A stretch of DNA of 64,000 nt from Sphingopyxis microcysteis (GCF_012274265.1 NZ_JAANYY010000002.1:186001-250000); one strand, 5' to 3'. Shown: positions 53,069-61,670, counted from the stretch's first letter. Numbers and translations: made by a program. The notes: generated from the letters alone by a model not told the origin.

Positions 53069-53560
53069 ATGATCGACATGGGCGTACTTGGTGAAACCCA
53101 GACCCGACAGGAGCTCGCAAACCTGCTGCACACCGCCGTTGAACTGAGCGGTCGCAATCGCTGCGAAATCGCGCGCGAGGCCGATATTCATAAGGATGCG
53201 CTGCGCCGGACGCTGATGGGGGAGCGCAGCCCCAGTGTAGGAGAAGCGCTTCGGATTCTGGCGTCCTCCGGGATGGCCCCGCACGCCCACATGCTGTTGT
53301 TCCTCGGGGCTGGCGGCGATCAGGCGACCCGCTGGCTTCAGACCGACATCGCCAAGTTCTTCGAGGAACTCATCTGCGAATTGCCTGCCGCCCTCGAGCG
53401 CGTCCTTGGCAACCAGGTGCATGACGTGAAGCCGCGCTGGGCCAAGGGAACCGCGCACCGGGTGGCACGGCTGCTTGCCGATCATATCGACGAACTTGAG
53501 CGTAAGGATGCCCTGCTGGGAGATATCTTTGCCGCTACCGTTGGAGGCCGTCATGACTGA
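53069..53560 (+). CDS. HTH (XRE-like) regulator beside the tra operon
   Basis: A 163-residue protein. The start is ATG 53069 (MIDMGVLGETQTRQEL), chosen for AGAGGAG 8 bases upstream over a longer frame from 52991. An XRE-type helix-turn-helix lies at about 25-65 (RCEIAREADIHKDALRRTLMGERSPSVGEALRIL). The C-terminal half is helical (WLQTDIAKFFEELICELPAALERVLG). It is divergent from traA and overlaps the AlpA-like gene by 8 bases, so both probably regulate transfer. The DNA target is not known. Confidence 0.8.
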   Translation: MIDMGVLGETQTRQELANLLHTAVELSGRNRCEIAREADIHKDALRRTLMGERSPSVGEALRILASSGMAPHAHMLLFLGAGGDQATRWLQTDIAKFFEELICELPAALERVLGNQVHDVKPRWAKGTAHRVARLLADHIDELERKDALLGDIFAATVGGRHD

Positions 53561-53771
53561 AGGTGCCGTGCCGCCGGCCGCAGAGCCGAAGCGCGTGACA
53601 CGCCTCATCCGCTTCAAGGAAGTACAGCACCGCGTCGGGCTCGGCCGATCAACGATCTATCGCTGGATGGCCGAAGGGAAGTTTCCGAGGCCGGTCCAAC
53701 TCGGTGGCTATGCAGTTGCTTGGGCGCAGGAGGACATCGACGCGTGGATCTGCAATAAGGGCCACAACTGA
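53553..53771 (+). CDS. AlpA-family regulator
   Basis: A 72-residue protein from ATG 53553, with GGAGG 6 bases upstream. It carries the AlpA/MerR-like winged helix: RLIRFKEVQHRVGLGRSTIYRWMAEGKFPRPVQLG, then AVAWAQEDIDAWI. AlpA proteins are common control factors of integrases and mobile elements. It overlaps the preceding regulator by 8 bases. No integrase is present in the window, so its target may be elsewhere on the element or the tra region. Confidence 0.88.
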   Translation: MTEGAVPPAAEPKRVTRLIRFKEVQHRVGLGRSTIYRWMAEGKFPRPVQLGGYAVAWAQEDIDAWICNKGHN

Positions 53772-53785
53772 TTACAAGGCTCTCC

Positions 53786-54583
53786 ATGTCCCTGACGATA
53801 TTTGAAGAATTTGTCCCCGTCCTCACCGGCCTGAGCGATGCGGAAATCGAAGATCCGCAAGCAGTTCAAAGATTGAGAATGGCCAGCGAACGCGTCGGCG
53901 CGAGGCATGTGGAGATGATCTACGCGCCATTCGATCACATCAACACATCAGCGCGCGTCGTCATTGTCGGCATGACCCCCGGCCGGTTCCAGGCAGCTAA
54001 TGCGCTGCGCGCCGCGCGGAAGGCCTTGCTGGAAGGGCAAACGGTTGCGGAGGCCGCCGCTGCCGCGAAGACCTTTGCCAGCTTCTCGGGTGAACCCATG
54101 CGGACCAATCTCGTCCGCATGCTCGACCTAATCGGTGTCGGACAATGGTTGGGCTTGGCATCAACGGCTTCGCTGTGGTCCGACAAAGGCGACCTCGTGC
54201 ATTTCACATCGGCGCTGCGGTATCCCGTGTTCGTCGATGGACAGAACTGGTCAGGGCAGCCCGATATGGTCAAGACGCCCGCTTTGCGAGGTTGGCTCGA
54301 GGCCTATACTGGCCAAGAGCTTCGTGCGCTGTGCGATGCGGTGATTGTCCCTCTGGGGCCGAAGGTCGCCGCGGCTATGCAAGTTCTTGCGGCCCAGGGA
54401 CTGGTAGATGGTCGCCGCATATTGGAGGGGCTACCCCATCCCAGTGGGGCGAATGCTGAGCGGATCGCCTTTTTCCTTGGCGACAAAGCCGCCGAACGCT
54501 GTTCAACAAAGACCAACACCGCCGCACTTTCGAGGGCAAAGGCGGATCTGACGGCTCGCGTAGCCTCGCTCACAAAGCCCTGA
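53786..54583 (+). CDS. Uracil-DNA-glycosylase-superfamily protein (SMUG1-like motifs)
   Basis: A 265-residue protein. VVIVGMTPGRFQAANAL near 54-70 resembles motif I of the UDG fold (SMUG1 has GMNPG; here Thr replaces Asn), and LEGLPHPSGANAERIAFFLG near 212-230 resembles motif II (HPS). VIVPLGPKVAAAM near 186 fits the strand between. Enzymes of this fold flip and remove damaged or modified bases. The changed motif I may alter base choice or catalysis. It follows the AlpA-like gene by 14 bases and may be co-transcribed, but it is also next to the repair-type helicase operon. Confidence 0.7.
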   Translation: MSLTIFEEFVPVLTGLSDAEIEDPQAVQRLRMASERVGARHVEMIYAPFDHINTSARVVIVGMTPGRFQAANALRAARKALLEGQTVAEAAAAAKTFASFSGEPMRTNLVRMLDLIGVGQWLGLASTASLWSDKGDLVHFTSALRYPVFVDGQNWSGQPDMVKTPALRGWLEAYTGQELRALCDAVIVPLGPKVAAAMQVLAAQGLVDGRRILEGLPHPSGANAERIAFFLGDKAAERCSTKTNTAALSRAKADLTARVASLTKP

Positions 54584-54613
54584 ATCTTCGAGGGCAAGGC
54601 CTCCAATCGTTCG

Positions 54614-57385
54614 TCAGGCCCGTGCGAGTTCGGCGTTGGCCTGACGTGTATGGCGGCATTCCGGAAACTGGTTGCAGCCAAAGAATGTCGTGTTGTTCCG
54701 CCCTTGGCGCTCGACCATCTGCCCGACATGGCAGCTTGGACACTGATCCAGTTCTTTGCCGTCGACCGTCTCGAAGCGGACGTCCTCCCCGGCAATTTCC
54801 CGAAGCTCGCGGATGTATCGCGAGGGCTTGCGGCGATTGCACAGGATGAAGGTCCCTCTGCTGGCGCGGGTCAGTGCCACATAGAAAAGACGGCGCTCCT
54901 CGGCGTAGGCATAGGTTTCCGGCCGCGGGATGACGAGGTTGAGAAGCTCGTCATCCTCGATTCGGCTCGGAACGCCGTAGTCGCCTTCGCTGACGTCGAG
55001 CAGGATCGTGTAGTCTGCTTCCAGGCCTTTGGACCGATGAAAGGACAGGCCCGTGACCTCGATGTTCGAGAAGTGCGGCATCTGTCCGCCGAACGGATCA
55101 AGCAGGTTATAACGCCACAGCACGAGGACCTTCAGCTTCTGCCCTTCGTGCTGGCGCCATTGGGAGGCAATGCTTTCCAGGAAAGTGTCGAGGCGCTCGA
55201 GCAGCTGGAAACATGCAGCCGGAAAACTCGGCTTACGCCATTCGACGGTGACAGGGATCACGCGAATTGAACGCGGGATGGCGGCACGCGTCGAGCGAAC
55301 AGTTTTCGTGATCTGCGCGGGATTGCGCTGAACGAAGCGTGCGGCCGTATCAGCCAGGAGCTGGTTGCATCGGTAGGTTTGCTCGAGGCGTCCTTGCCAG
55401 CAGGCTCCAAAGTTGGCCTCGAACTGAGTGAAGATCGTGATATCGGATCCGGCAAAGCGATAAATCGACTGCCAATCGTCTCCGACGGCGAAGACCTTGG
55501 TGAATGGCTTTTGGTGCTTGAGCGCCTTGATCAGGTTGGCCCGCGGATCCGAGATGTCCTGGAATTCATCGACGAGAATGAGCGAATAGGGGCTCTGATA
55601 ACGGCCCGTCTCAACGAGGCGCACCGCGTCGCCGATCATCGAATCGAAATCGATCCGCTTGGCCTCGTCGAGCTTGCGCGAGTAGGCTTGCGTGATCAGC
55701 CAGACCGCCCGCGCGAAATATTGGGCGCGAGGCTTGTCATGCAGGGTTTTTGCCCGCTCTAGCAGCATTTCCAAGGTCAGCTGACTGGCCCTGATGTGCT
55801 TGATGCAGACGCCGATCAGCTTCTGGTAGTGCGTAATCACCACCGGCTCGATCGCTTTCAGGATTTCCTCGGTGCTCTTCTCGGTCAGCGGGATATCCCG
55901 CTTGACCAGTTCGGCCTCGAGCCGCTGCAACAACGTCCCGTCTCGTGCCTGTGCCGAGGTCGTCTCGAAGAAATCCAGTTCTTCGCGTTGGTACCCTGCG
56001 CGTTTGCCCTTCATGTGTTCGACGTAATTGTCGAACGGTGAGGAGCCATCCGCGTTGATGGCGAAATGCTCATGGAATGTGTCGGTCAGAGGGTAGTGGA
56101 AGTCAGGCTGAACGAACCGCTCGCTTCCGTCCTCCTCCTCGAATGAGATCTGCTTCTCATACTCGAACTCGACCGAGTGGACCCACAGCCAGTTCGCGAT
56201 CCGTTGCTCCTGAAGCGATCGAACATAAATTTCAGCAAGGGTGCCGATGGTGCTGCCACCTCGGTCGTTTCGATCCGCGATGTAGCGATTGTAGTCCGCT
56301 TCGGAGTCAAAGGCCTCAACGGGAATATCGGCTTTGGGCAGGATCGAAAGTAGGTCGATCCAGAGCCGCTTGAACTCGTCGTTCGTATTCATCAGCTCGC
56401 GAATGATCTTGTCGATCACGCGGGCTTCACCAGCCGGGTGCTCGACCCAGTTGGCCAGCTGCGGCGGCCGTCCCTCGGTCTCCTCGATTATTCCCCGACC
56501 CAAGGCGTGAAAGGTGGTTACCCGGCATTCCAAGGCGTCCTCGTCGATGCCGAGCTGCTTCGCGATCCGCTCCTTCAGCTCGTCGGCCGCACTCTTATTG
56601 AAGGCAAGAACGAGAATTTCGCCGGGCTGGTACAATCCTTTCTCCAGGACGTAGGCTACTTTCCCGACCATCGTCGCGGATTTGCCAGAGCCGGCTGACG
56701 CCACGAGGAGATTGTTGTCTTCAAGTCGGATGCAAGCCTCTCGCTGCTCCTGCGAGAGCGAGAATCCGCCAAGGTTGGAAAAGAACCCGTCGAACTTTTG
56801 CAGCTCGTGAACCACGAAGCTCTCGTTGTAGCGGCTGCGAACAGCCGGATCGGTGAGCATGGCAAACGAAGTGGGGAGATATTCTTTCAGCGAAGCCGGG
56901 ATCAGATTGGCGTCAAACAGAGGGTGGGCCAGGGCAACCGAGGCGCTGCCGGGAACGCTGGCAATTGCCCGGCTCACATCAGCATGGGCCAGGTACTGCT
57001 GGTTGCTGTCCGTTATGGCGCGGATCTTGGTGTCCACCTCACGGAGACGTTCCTTGTCGGAATCGATCAGCTCCGCGAGATGCTGGTTCACGAAAGCCAG
57101 CAAATCCTGGCGTAATGTCTGAGCGGACTTGGCAGTCAGGCCTGACAACGCATCGACGCGGCCCTTCGACCGGATTTCGACTGTATGCCATAGCAGCGCC
57201 TTGGTCGATGATACGTCTGTGACATCGAGGCATAGGACCTCGTCGTCAGCCTTTAATTTCAGCCGAATGCGGTCCGACGTGGATGCGCTAAGGACCAGCT
57301 TCCAGTTTTCCGACAGGAAGATGCGTGCCCACAGGCTGGGCCGATATGTCCGGGATCTTCCAATCATCGCCAAGCTCGCTGCCAC
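54614..57385 (-). CDS. Helicase IV-like (HelD/UvrD) helicase with C-terminal zinc ribbon
   Basis: A 923-residue SF1A helicase. The N-terminal about 100 residues (WARIFLSENWKLVLSAS...) match the helicase IV accessory region. Motifs: Walker A LLVASAGSGKSATMVGK near 228, LVDEFQDISDPRANLIKAL near 603, TGLSFHRSKGLEADYTILLD near 790 and FYVALTRASRGTFIL near 850. A topoisomerase-type zinc ribbon ends the chain (CPSCHVGQMV...FFGCNQFPEC, four Cys, about 885-912). It is the last gene of a three-gene unit with a nuclease and a TPR-like protein. Repair or defence roles are both possible; the partner genes favour a defence or DNA-processing module. Confidence 0.85.
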   Translation of the reverse strand: MAASLAMIGRSRTYRPSLWARIFLSENWKLVLSASTSDRIRLKLKADDEVLCLDVTDVSSTKALLWHTVEIRSKGRVDALSGLTAKSAQTLRQDLLAFVNQHLAELIDSDKERLREVDTKIRAITDSNQQYLAHADVSRAIASVPGSASVALAHPLFDANLIPASLKEYLPTSFAMLTDPAVRSRYNESFVVHELQKFDGFFSNLGGFSLSQEQREACIRLEDNNLLVASAGSGKSATMVGKVAYVLEKGLYQPGEILVLAFNKSAADELKERIAKQLGIDEDALECRVTTFHALGRGIIEETEGRPPQLANWVEHPAGEARVIDKIIRELMNTNDEFKRLWIDLLSILPKADIPVEAFDSEADYNRYIADRNDRGGSTIGTLAEIYVRSLQEQRIANWLWVHSVEFEYEKQISFEEEDGSERFVQPDFHYPLTDTFHEHFAINADGSSPFDNYVEHMKGKRAGYQREELDFFETTSAQARDGTLLQRLEAELVKRDIPLTEKSTEEILKAIEPVVITHYQKLIGVCIKHIRASQLTLEMLLERAKTLHDKPRAQYFARAVWLITQAYSRKLDEAKRIDFDSMIGDAVRLVETGRYQSPYSLILVDEFQDISDPRANLIKALKHQKPFTKVFAVGDDWQSIYRFAGSDITIFTQFEANFGACWQGRLEQTYRCNQLLADTAARFVQRNPAQITKTVRSTRAAIPRSIRVIPVTVEWRKPSFPAACFQLLERLDTFLESIASQWRQHEGQKLKVLVLWRYNLLDPFGGQMPHFSNIEVTGLSFHRSKGLEADYTILLDVSEGDYGVPSRIEDDELLNLVIPRPETYAYAEERRLFYVALTRASRGTFILCNRRKPSRYIRELREIAGEDVRFETVDGKELDQCPSCHVGQMVERQGRNNTTFFGCNQFPECRHTRQANAELARA

Positions 57386-57433
57386 AGTACCCGCTCTTCG
57401 TCACCTGAGCGGCCGAAGCATTTTCTTTCCGAT

Positions 57434-58054
57434 CTAGAGCAACTGTCCCTGCGCTCGGGAGGATTGCCGGTGGCGTCTTTGTCGTCTTTTGAAGCTCCAC
57501 GGAGGCTCGGGGTTATCCATTTTCCATAGTCCACGCCCATTTTTTCGCGCATCTTCCTGCGCCTCGAAGTACTCGTCTTCCCGTTCGAAGCTGTATTGCT
57601 CGACAACCCATGCCCAGCCGTTCACGATCATTTCGACTTCGATGTTGCGGGTCACCGACCGAGGCCGCTTCACCAAACCGCTGCCGCATTTGCCCTGATG
57701 GTAATAGTCAATCCTGCCGGCTTCCATCTGCTCGGTCAGGAAGCCAACGCAGAGCAGGCGCTTGTAGGGATCGATTGGCATGTAGCCCGTCGATTCCTTG
57801 CCAACCGGATCAAGCCTAAGCTCCTTGCCTGCGATGAGCGCTGCAAGAAAATCCCTCGCTTCGGGACCACAGGGCTGTCCCATCTCTGGTGCATCGATGA
57901 ATGCGAAGCGAAAGGGTATGCGCTCGACCCAAGTATCTCGGAAAGGATGCCATACGTTGGCAAGGAAGCCGTCGCCGTCGAATACCTTTAGCACTGAGGC
58001 CTTCAAGACCTCATCCTGACCTGGCGAGCCAGGATCGTCTGGCACGATAATCAC
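57434..58054 (-). CDS. Staphylococcal nuclease-fold (thermonuclease family) protein
   Basis: A 206-residue protein. SNase-fold blocks: ASVLKVFDGDGFLANV, FRFAFIDAPEMGQPCGPEARDFL, IDPYKRLLCVGFL (the DRYGR-type strand) and a late YFEAQEDARKNGRGLW. No signal peptide is visible, so it is probably cytoplasmic. The C-terminus is basic (FKRRQRRHRQSSR). It overlaps the TPR-like gene by 4 bases and lies 48 bases before the helicase gene. Confidence 0.8.
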   Translation of the reverse strand: MIIVPDDPGSPGQDEVLKASVLKVFDGDGFLANVWHPFRDTWVERIPFRFAFIDAPEMGQPCGPEARDFLAALIAGKELRLDPVGKESTGYMPIDPYKRLLCVGFLTEQMEAGRIDYYHQGKCGSGLVKRPRSVTRNIEVEMIVNGWAWVVEQYSFEREDEYFEAQEDARKNGRGLWKMDNPEPPWSFKRRQRRHRQSSRAQGQLL

Positions 58055-59247
58055 GCAAGCCCAGCCTTTGTGACTCGGCCTTGTCCGCGCTCGCGAGACT
58101 CCCAGCGGCCCAGCAGCCAGGCGAACCTCTCGGGATCTTCAGCGACAAGATAGTCGCAAATCCGCTGCCGCTCTTGCAATGGCAATCGCACCAGCACAGA
58201 TCGCAAATCTTGGTCAATGGCCTTCCGAGACGCGCCCAGCTGCTCGGCCTTGGCGTACCAATCATGCCCTCCCGCAAGGTCACCGCGCTCGAGCAACACA
58301 GCCCCCAGCAGCGTGCAGGGTCGGTAATCTGCCGGCGTCAGACTGTGGGCCTGTCGTCCAAGCGCTTCTGCTTCTTCAAGCCGCCGCAAATCGCGCATCG
58401 CCCCGCCGCGGGTCGTCGAGAGGGCAGATTGCAGCTTCGGCGAGAGGGAGGTTTGTACCAGCGCCTTTTCGGTCACGGATAGAGCTCGCTCGGCATCATT
58501 CGCCTTGCGCCAATGGCCACTGGCGTTGACTACGTTCCAGGCGTCACCAGTGCGTTCCCAGGCTTCGGTTAGTGCTTGGGCCTCCAAGCGATGCCACGCC
58601 TTCTGCAGTTCATCGGTCCAGCAGTATTCGGCCTCGACTCTGAGCCAAGCCACGTCCTCGGTGCGGAGGCGCTGCCCTTTCTCGACTTGCTTCAAAAGAC
58701 CGATGACGCGCCCGTAATGTTCGTCATCGACGTAGCCCAATCCAAAGCGTCGGCGGAGATCTTTTGCCTCGCGCTTTCGACGAAGGACCGGGTCGTTCGC
58801 CATGGCGGCAAAGGTTGCTTTCACTGCGTCGGCTTTGGCGGCAGCAGTTTTAGCGGCTTCAACTTCTGCCTCGGCGGCCTTGATCGATGCTTGCTGGATT
58901 CGTGAATTGCGCTCCTTGGCGGCTTGAGCTTGAAACTCAGCCAGTGGCAGCTGTCCACTTGCCAATGCGTCAAGAGCGAGCAGACCCGTCGATGCAAGAA
59001 ATTGCCGTGCAAGCGGCGTAATCTGAGCTCCGACATCGATCCTCTGGAGAATGCCGTGCAACCGGGCTCCGGGCTGGTGTGCACCAGGGAGGTCATCGAC
59101 CAGGTAGCGCTGCGCCAATGCGGAATTGTGAGCGGGGTTCATGGGCTCCCTGGCAACATCTGTGGTCCTGCTCGCCGCAAGTTCTTTCACAGCGCAGCAG
59201 GTAAAGTCTTCAATCTGGCAGCCCGTTCTTAGAAATCTCTTAAGCAT
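58051..59247 (-). CDS. TPR-like helical protein, unknown
   Basis: A 398-residue ORF. A coiled coil lies at about 115-155 (AEAEVEAAKTAAAKADAV), and repeat-like helices near 230-345 (TGDAWNVVNASGHWRKANDAERAL, LEEAEALGRQAHSLTPADYRPCTLLGAVLLERGDLAGGHDW) resemble tetratricopeptide units. I do not recognise the family. The start is uncertain: ATG 59247 has no ribosome site, while an internal Met at 59139 has GGGAG but at short spacing. It overlaps the nuclease gene by 4 bases. It is likely a sensor or scaffold for the nuclease and helicase. Confidence 0.7.
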   Translation of the reverse strand: MLKRFLRTGCQIEDFTCCAVKELAASRTTDVAREPMNPAHNSALAQRYLVDDLPGAHQPGARLHGILQRIDVGAQITPLARQFLASTGLLALDALASGQLPLAEFQAQAAKERNSRIQQASIKAAEAEVEAAKTAAAKADAVKATFAAMANDPVLRRKREAKDLRRRFGLGYVDDEHYGRVIGLLKQVEKGQRLRTEDVAWLRVEAEYCWTDELQKAWHRLEAQALTEAWERTGDAWNVVNASGHWRKANDAERALSVTEKALVQTSLSPKLQSALSTTRGGAMRDLRRLEEAEALGRQAHSLTPADYRPCTLLGAVLLERGDLAGGHDWYAKAEQLGASRKAIDQDLRSVLVRLPLQERQRICDYLVAEDPERFAWLLGRWESRERGQGRVTKAGLA

Positions 59248-59255
59248 CAGTCATG

Positions 59256-59329
59256 TTCAACTGATTGGTTTCGCGCTCATGCGCCCGCCACCTGCTCAAA
59301 AGCGGTGATCTTCACCGTCGCGTTGCCTG
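59256..59329 (+). repeat. 74-bp imperfect direct repeat, copy A
   Basis: It begins TTCAACTGATTGGTTTC and ends CACCGTCGCGTTGCCTG, and aligns without gaps to copy B at 61121-61194 with about 60 of 74 identities by hand count. The outer thirds are nearly identical; most differences lie in the middle. It bounds the hipBA region on the left. Confidence 0.75.
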
Positions 59330-59408
59330 CCGTAATGAACGGTGACAGCTGGCATAGCCAGAATAGCCATCCGTAATACGGGACGTGCTAAAGGATAATC
59401 GCCTGGCC

Positions 59409-59424
59409 TTACCGCTCGGTAAGA
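59409..59424. promoter_or_regulatory. HipB-type operator O1
   Basis: CTTACCGCTCGGTAAG, a perfect 16-bp palindrome with 6-bp arms. First of three at exact 50-bp steps before hipB. Confidence 0.65.
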
Positions 59425-59447
59425 TTTTCCGCGTAGGGCGATGACTT

Positions 59448-59476
59448 TGAAACCACTCTTCCCGCTCGGTAAGAAA
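59448..59476 (+). promoter_or_regulatory. Candidate hipBA promoter
   Basis: TTGAAA, 17 bases, then TAAGAA. Operator O2 covers most of the spacer and the -10, as expected for autorepression. The predicted start of transcription is about 45 bases before the hipB ATG. Confidence 0.45.
59459..59474. promoter_or_regulatory. HipB-type operator O2
   Basis: CTTCCCGCTCGGTAAG, one arm base changed from O1. It overlaps the candidate promoter. Confidence 0.65.
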
Positions 59477-59508
59477 TGCCCTTGAAGTCTTATGATGGCT
59501 ATGCGATC

Positions 59509-59524
59509 TTCCCGGTCGGTAAGA
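59509..59524. promoter_or_regulatory. HipB-type operator O3
   Basis: CTTCCCGGTCGGTAAG, 5 bases before the hipB ATG, so a bound protein would also block the ribosome site region. Confidence 0.6.
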
Positions 59525-59529
59525 AACGT

Positions 59530-59745
59530 ATGATCGAAAATGCAACCCAGTTCGGCGCAGCCGTCGCCTCTGCCCGCAAGGCCCTCGGCCTTACCCAGCG
59601 GGAGCTGGCGCTCGCCATCAACAGCGGCGAACGCTTCATCGTCGATCTGGAAGCAGGAAAGCCCACCGCGCAACTCGGCAAGGCGCTTGCTGCCGCCAAG
59701 GCGGTAGGCCTGAGGCTTACCGCTACCGGCATTTCGCAGACCTGA
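59530..59745 (+). CDS. hipB: HipB-like antitoxin/repressor
   Basis: A 71-residue XRE-type protein. The start ATG 59530 (MIENATQFGAAVASAR) is preferred: a longer frame from 59476 would place two operators inside or at the edge of the coding region. The helix-turn-helix is LGLTQRELALAINSGERFIVDLEAGKPTAQLGKAL in outline, typical of HipB/y4mF. It ends 2 bases before the GTG of hipA. It should bind O1-O3, repress the operon and neutralise HipA. Confidence 0.88.
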   Translation: MIENATQFGAAVASARKALGLTQRELALAINSGERFIVDLEAGKPTAQLGKALAAAKAVGLRLTATGISQT

Positions 59746-59747
59746 CG

Positions 59748-61073
59748 GTGGAACTTCCGGTTCACTACGAAGACCGTCTGGTCGCCACGATCAGCGCCGA
59801 CCCGCAGGCAACCCGCTTTGCCTATGCGGACGCCTGGCGTTCATCCCCTGACGGCTTCCCGGTCTCGTTGGCGATGCCGATCCGGCCAGAGCCCTATGAA
59901 GGAGAACAGGTCCTTCCCTGGCTGATGAACCTCCTGCCGGAGGGCGAACCGCTGCGCGCCATGACGCGGGCCCTCGGCGCTGCACCGGAAGATGCGCTCA
60001 GCCTGATCGCGCAGACGGGCAGCGATCTGGCAGGCGCGCTCACCATCGTGCGGCAGCAATCGCGCGGCGAGCCCGGCTATCGTCCAATCCCGGATGCCGG
60101 CGCACTGGAGCGGATCATCGAGGAACTGCCCGCACGGCCATTCCTGGTCGGCGAGGACGGCGTCTCGATGAGCCTCGCCGGCGCGCAGGAAAAACTGCCG
60201 GTGGCGATCATCGACGGTCAGGTCGCCGTGCCGATCAACGGCGCGCCGTCCACCCACATCCTCAAGCCCGATAATCCGCGTCTGCCCGGCAGCGTCCAGA
60301 ATGAGATGCTGTGCATGGTCCTTGCCCGCCGCATCGGCCTCAATGTCGCGCCGGTTAAGGCTGGCGTTGCAGGGGAACGCAGCTACCTGCTCGTTGAGCG
60401 CTATGACCGGGTGGGCACCGGCAAGGATGTCCGTCGCTTGCATCAGGAGGATTTCTGCCAGGCTCTCCGCCGTCCGCCTGCTGCCAAGTACGAGTTCAAC
60501 GGCACTGGCATGCGCGGCCCCTCAATCGCCGACATGTTCGCACTCGTCCGCCAGCATATGACCGCGCGCGACATCACGCGGCTGCTCGACGCCGTGATCT
60601 TCAACGTAGCCGTCGGGAACGTCGATTCCCACGCCAAGAATTACTCCATCCTGCTCGGACGGGGCGCTCCGCAGCTCGCACCACTCTACGACCTGATGTC
60701 CGGCCTCGCATGGCCCAACATAACTCAGAACCACGCACAGGCCCTCGGCGGCCAGCGCCGCGGCCGCCACATCTACGGTCGCCACTGGCGTCGCATGGCT
60801 GAAGGCGCAGGCCTCGCAGCACGAGGCACGATCCAACGCGTTGAACAACTGACGGCACGGTTGCTGCGAGAGCTACCTACTGCAGTCGAAGAGGTCGCCG
60901 CCATGGCTGCAGGTTCCGCCATGCTCGCCATTTTCGCGAAGGAGATTGAGGAACGGGCGAGCGAAGTCAGGACGCACGCCGGACAGGAAGGCGTGCCTGA
61001 TCTCGCAGAAATGACCACCGACGATAGCCCGACCGTCGGTGCGAGCGCGTACTCTGCTAACGGGGAAGCTTGA
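59748..61073 (+). CDS. hipA: HipA-like serine/threonine kinase toxin
   Basis: A 441-residue protein from GTG 59748. HipA N-terminal region: PEPYEGEQVLPWLMNLLPEGEPLRAM in outline. Kinase: SMSLAGAQEKLPVAI near 141 (Gly-rich/P-loop-like segment), THILKPDN near 168, YLLVERYDR near 212, catalytic loop GNVDSHAKNYSIL near 289 and metal site LAPLYDLMSG near 308. All key residues are present. HipA kinases phosphorylate tRNA synthetases or other targets and cause growth arrest. It forms a toxin-antitoxin pair with hipB and may stabilise the element. Confidence 0.92.
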   Translation: MELPVHYEDRLVATISADPQATRFAYADAWRSSPDGFPVSLAMPIRPEPYEGEQVLPWLMNLLPEGEPLRAMTRALGAAPEDALSLIAQTGSDLAGALTIVRQQSRGEPGYRPIPDAGALERIIEELPARPFLVGEDGVSMSLAGAQEKLPVAIIDGQVAVPINGAPSTHILKPDNPRLPGSVQNEMLCMVLARRIGLNVAPVKAGVAGERSYLLVERYDRVGTGKDVRRLHQEDFCQALRRPPAAKYEFNGTGMRGPSIADMFALVRQHMTARDITRLLDAVIFNVAVGNVDSHAKNYSILLGRGAPQLAPLYDLMSGLAWPNITQNHAQALGGQRRGRHIYGRHWRRMAEGAGLAARGTIQRVEQLTARLLRELPTAVEEVAAMAAGSAMLAIFAKEIEERASEVRTHAGQEGVPDLAEMTTDDSPTVGASAYSANGEA

Positions 61074-61120
61074 TCGGGATGGCCAAAGGCATCTTGGTCA
61101 GCCGCGGCCACTCGCTGATC

Positions 61121-61194
61121 TTCAACTGATTGGTTTCACGCCCATCGACATGTAGCCTGCTCGAAAGCGGCGATCGTCACCGTCGCGTTGTCTG
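61121..61194 (+). repeat. 74-bp imperfect direct repeat, copy B
   Basis: The partner of copy A (59256-59329), in the same orientation, 47 bases after the hipA stop. Together they enclose about 1.8 kb holding the hipBA promoter, operators and genes. The last bases run into the leader of the 61206 gene. Confidence 0.75.
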
Positions 61195-61205
61195 AGAGAG
61201 CTGCG

Positions 61206-61670
61206 ATGACGAAGACCAGACGCAAAAGGAAGGCTACGCCTAAGCCGGTTTATTCTCTCAGGGCCGAGATTCAGGCGGCCTGGCCCACCTATTACATCGT
61301 CGACGAGCCGGAGCGCCGCTTAGACGAGACATTCGTTCGGCTGAAGTGTGTGATCGTCGAGACCAGTGCAACGCTTGAGCAGCACAGGGGCGAGGAAATT
61401 GAAATACGGCTCGCCTGCGAGCGATTTCTGCCCGACGTCTCCCAATCGGCTCAGCGAGCGCAGCTATCTCTAATTCTTCGCAAGAACCTTCGTTCGATGG
61501 TGGCTTATTTGCCCCCGGACGCAATTTGGGCATTGCCAGGGAACATCGCGTCTAAGGCGATTACCCACGTCCAGGTGGATTGCGATGAACTCTACCGAGG
61601 CGTGGCCACTGGCTTGAGCATCTACCTCTCTACGCTTGCCGAAATGCACTCACTCGAGGCACGCTCGTAG
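61206..61670 (+). CDS. Unknown protein downstream of hipBA
   Basis: A 154-residue ORF from ATG 61206 (MTKTRRKRKATPKPVY), with GAGAG 7 bases before; a TTG start at 61188 would lie in the repeat. The basic N-terminus is followed by a helical, mostly hydrophilic region (RAQLSLILRKNLRSMVAYL, GVATGLSIYLSTLAEMH). I recognise no family. Codon composition looks ordinary for the region. Confidence 0.55.
   Translation: MTKTRRKRKATPKPVYSLRAEIQAAWPTYYIVDEPERRLDETFVRLKCVIVETSATLEQHRGEEIEIRLACERFLPDVSQSAQRAQLSLILRKNLRSMVAYLPPDAIWALPGNIASKAITHVQVDCDELYRGVATGLSIYLSTLAEMHSLEARS

Noticed and set aside
59409..59524. Three evenly spaced repeats that could be taken for a CRISPR array
   Set aside because: Units are 16-bp palindromes with a promoter between them, directly before hipB, and there are no cas genes. 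They are operators.
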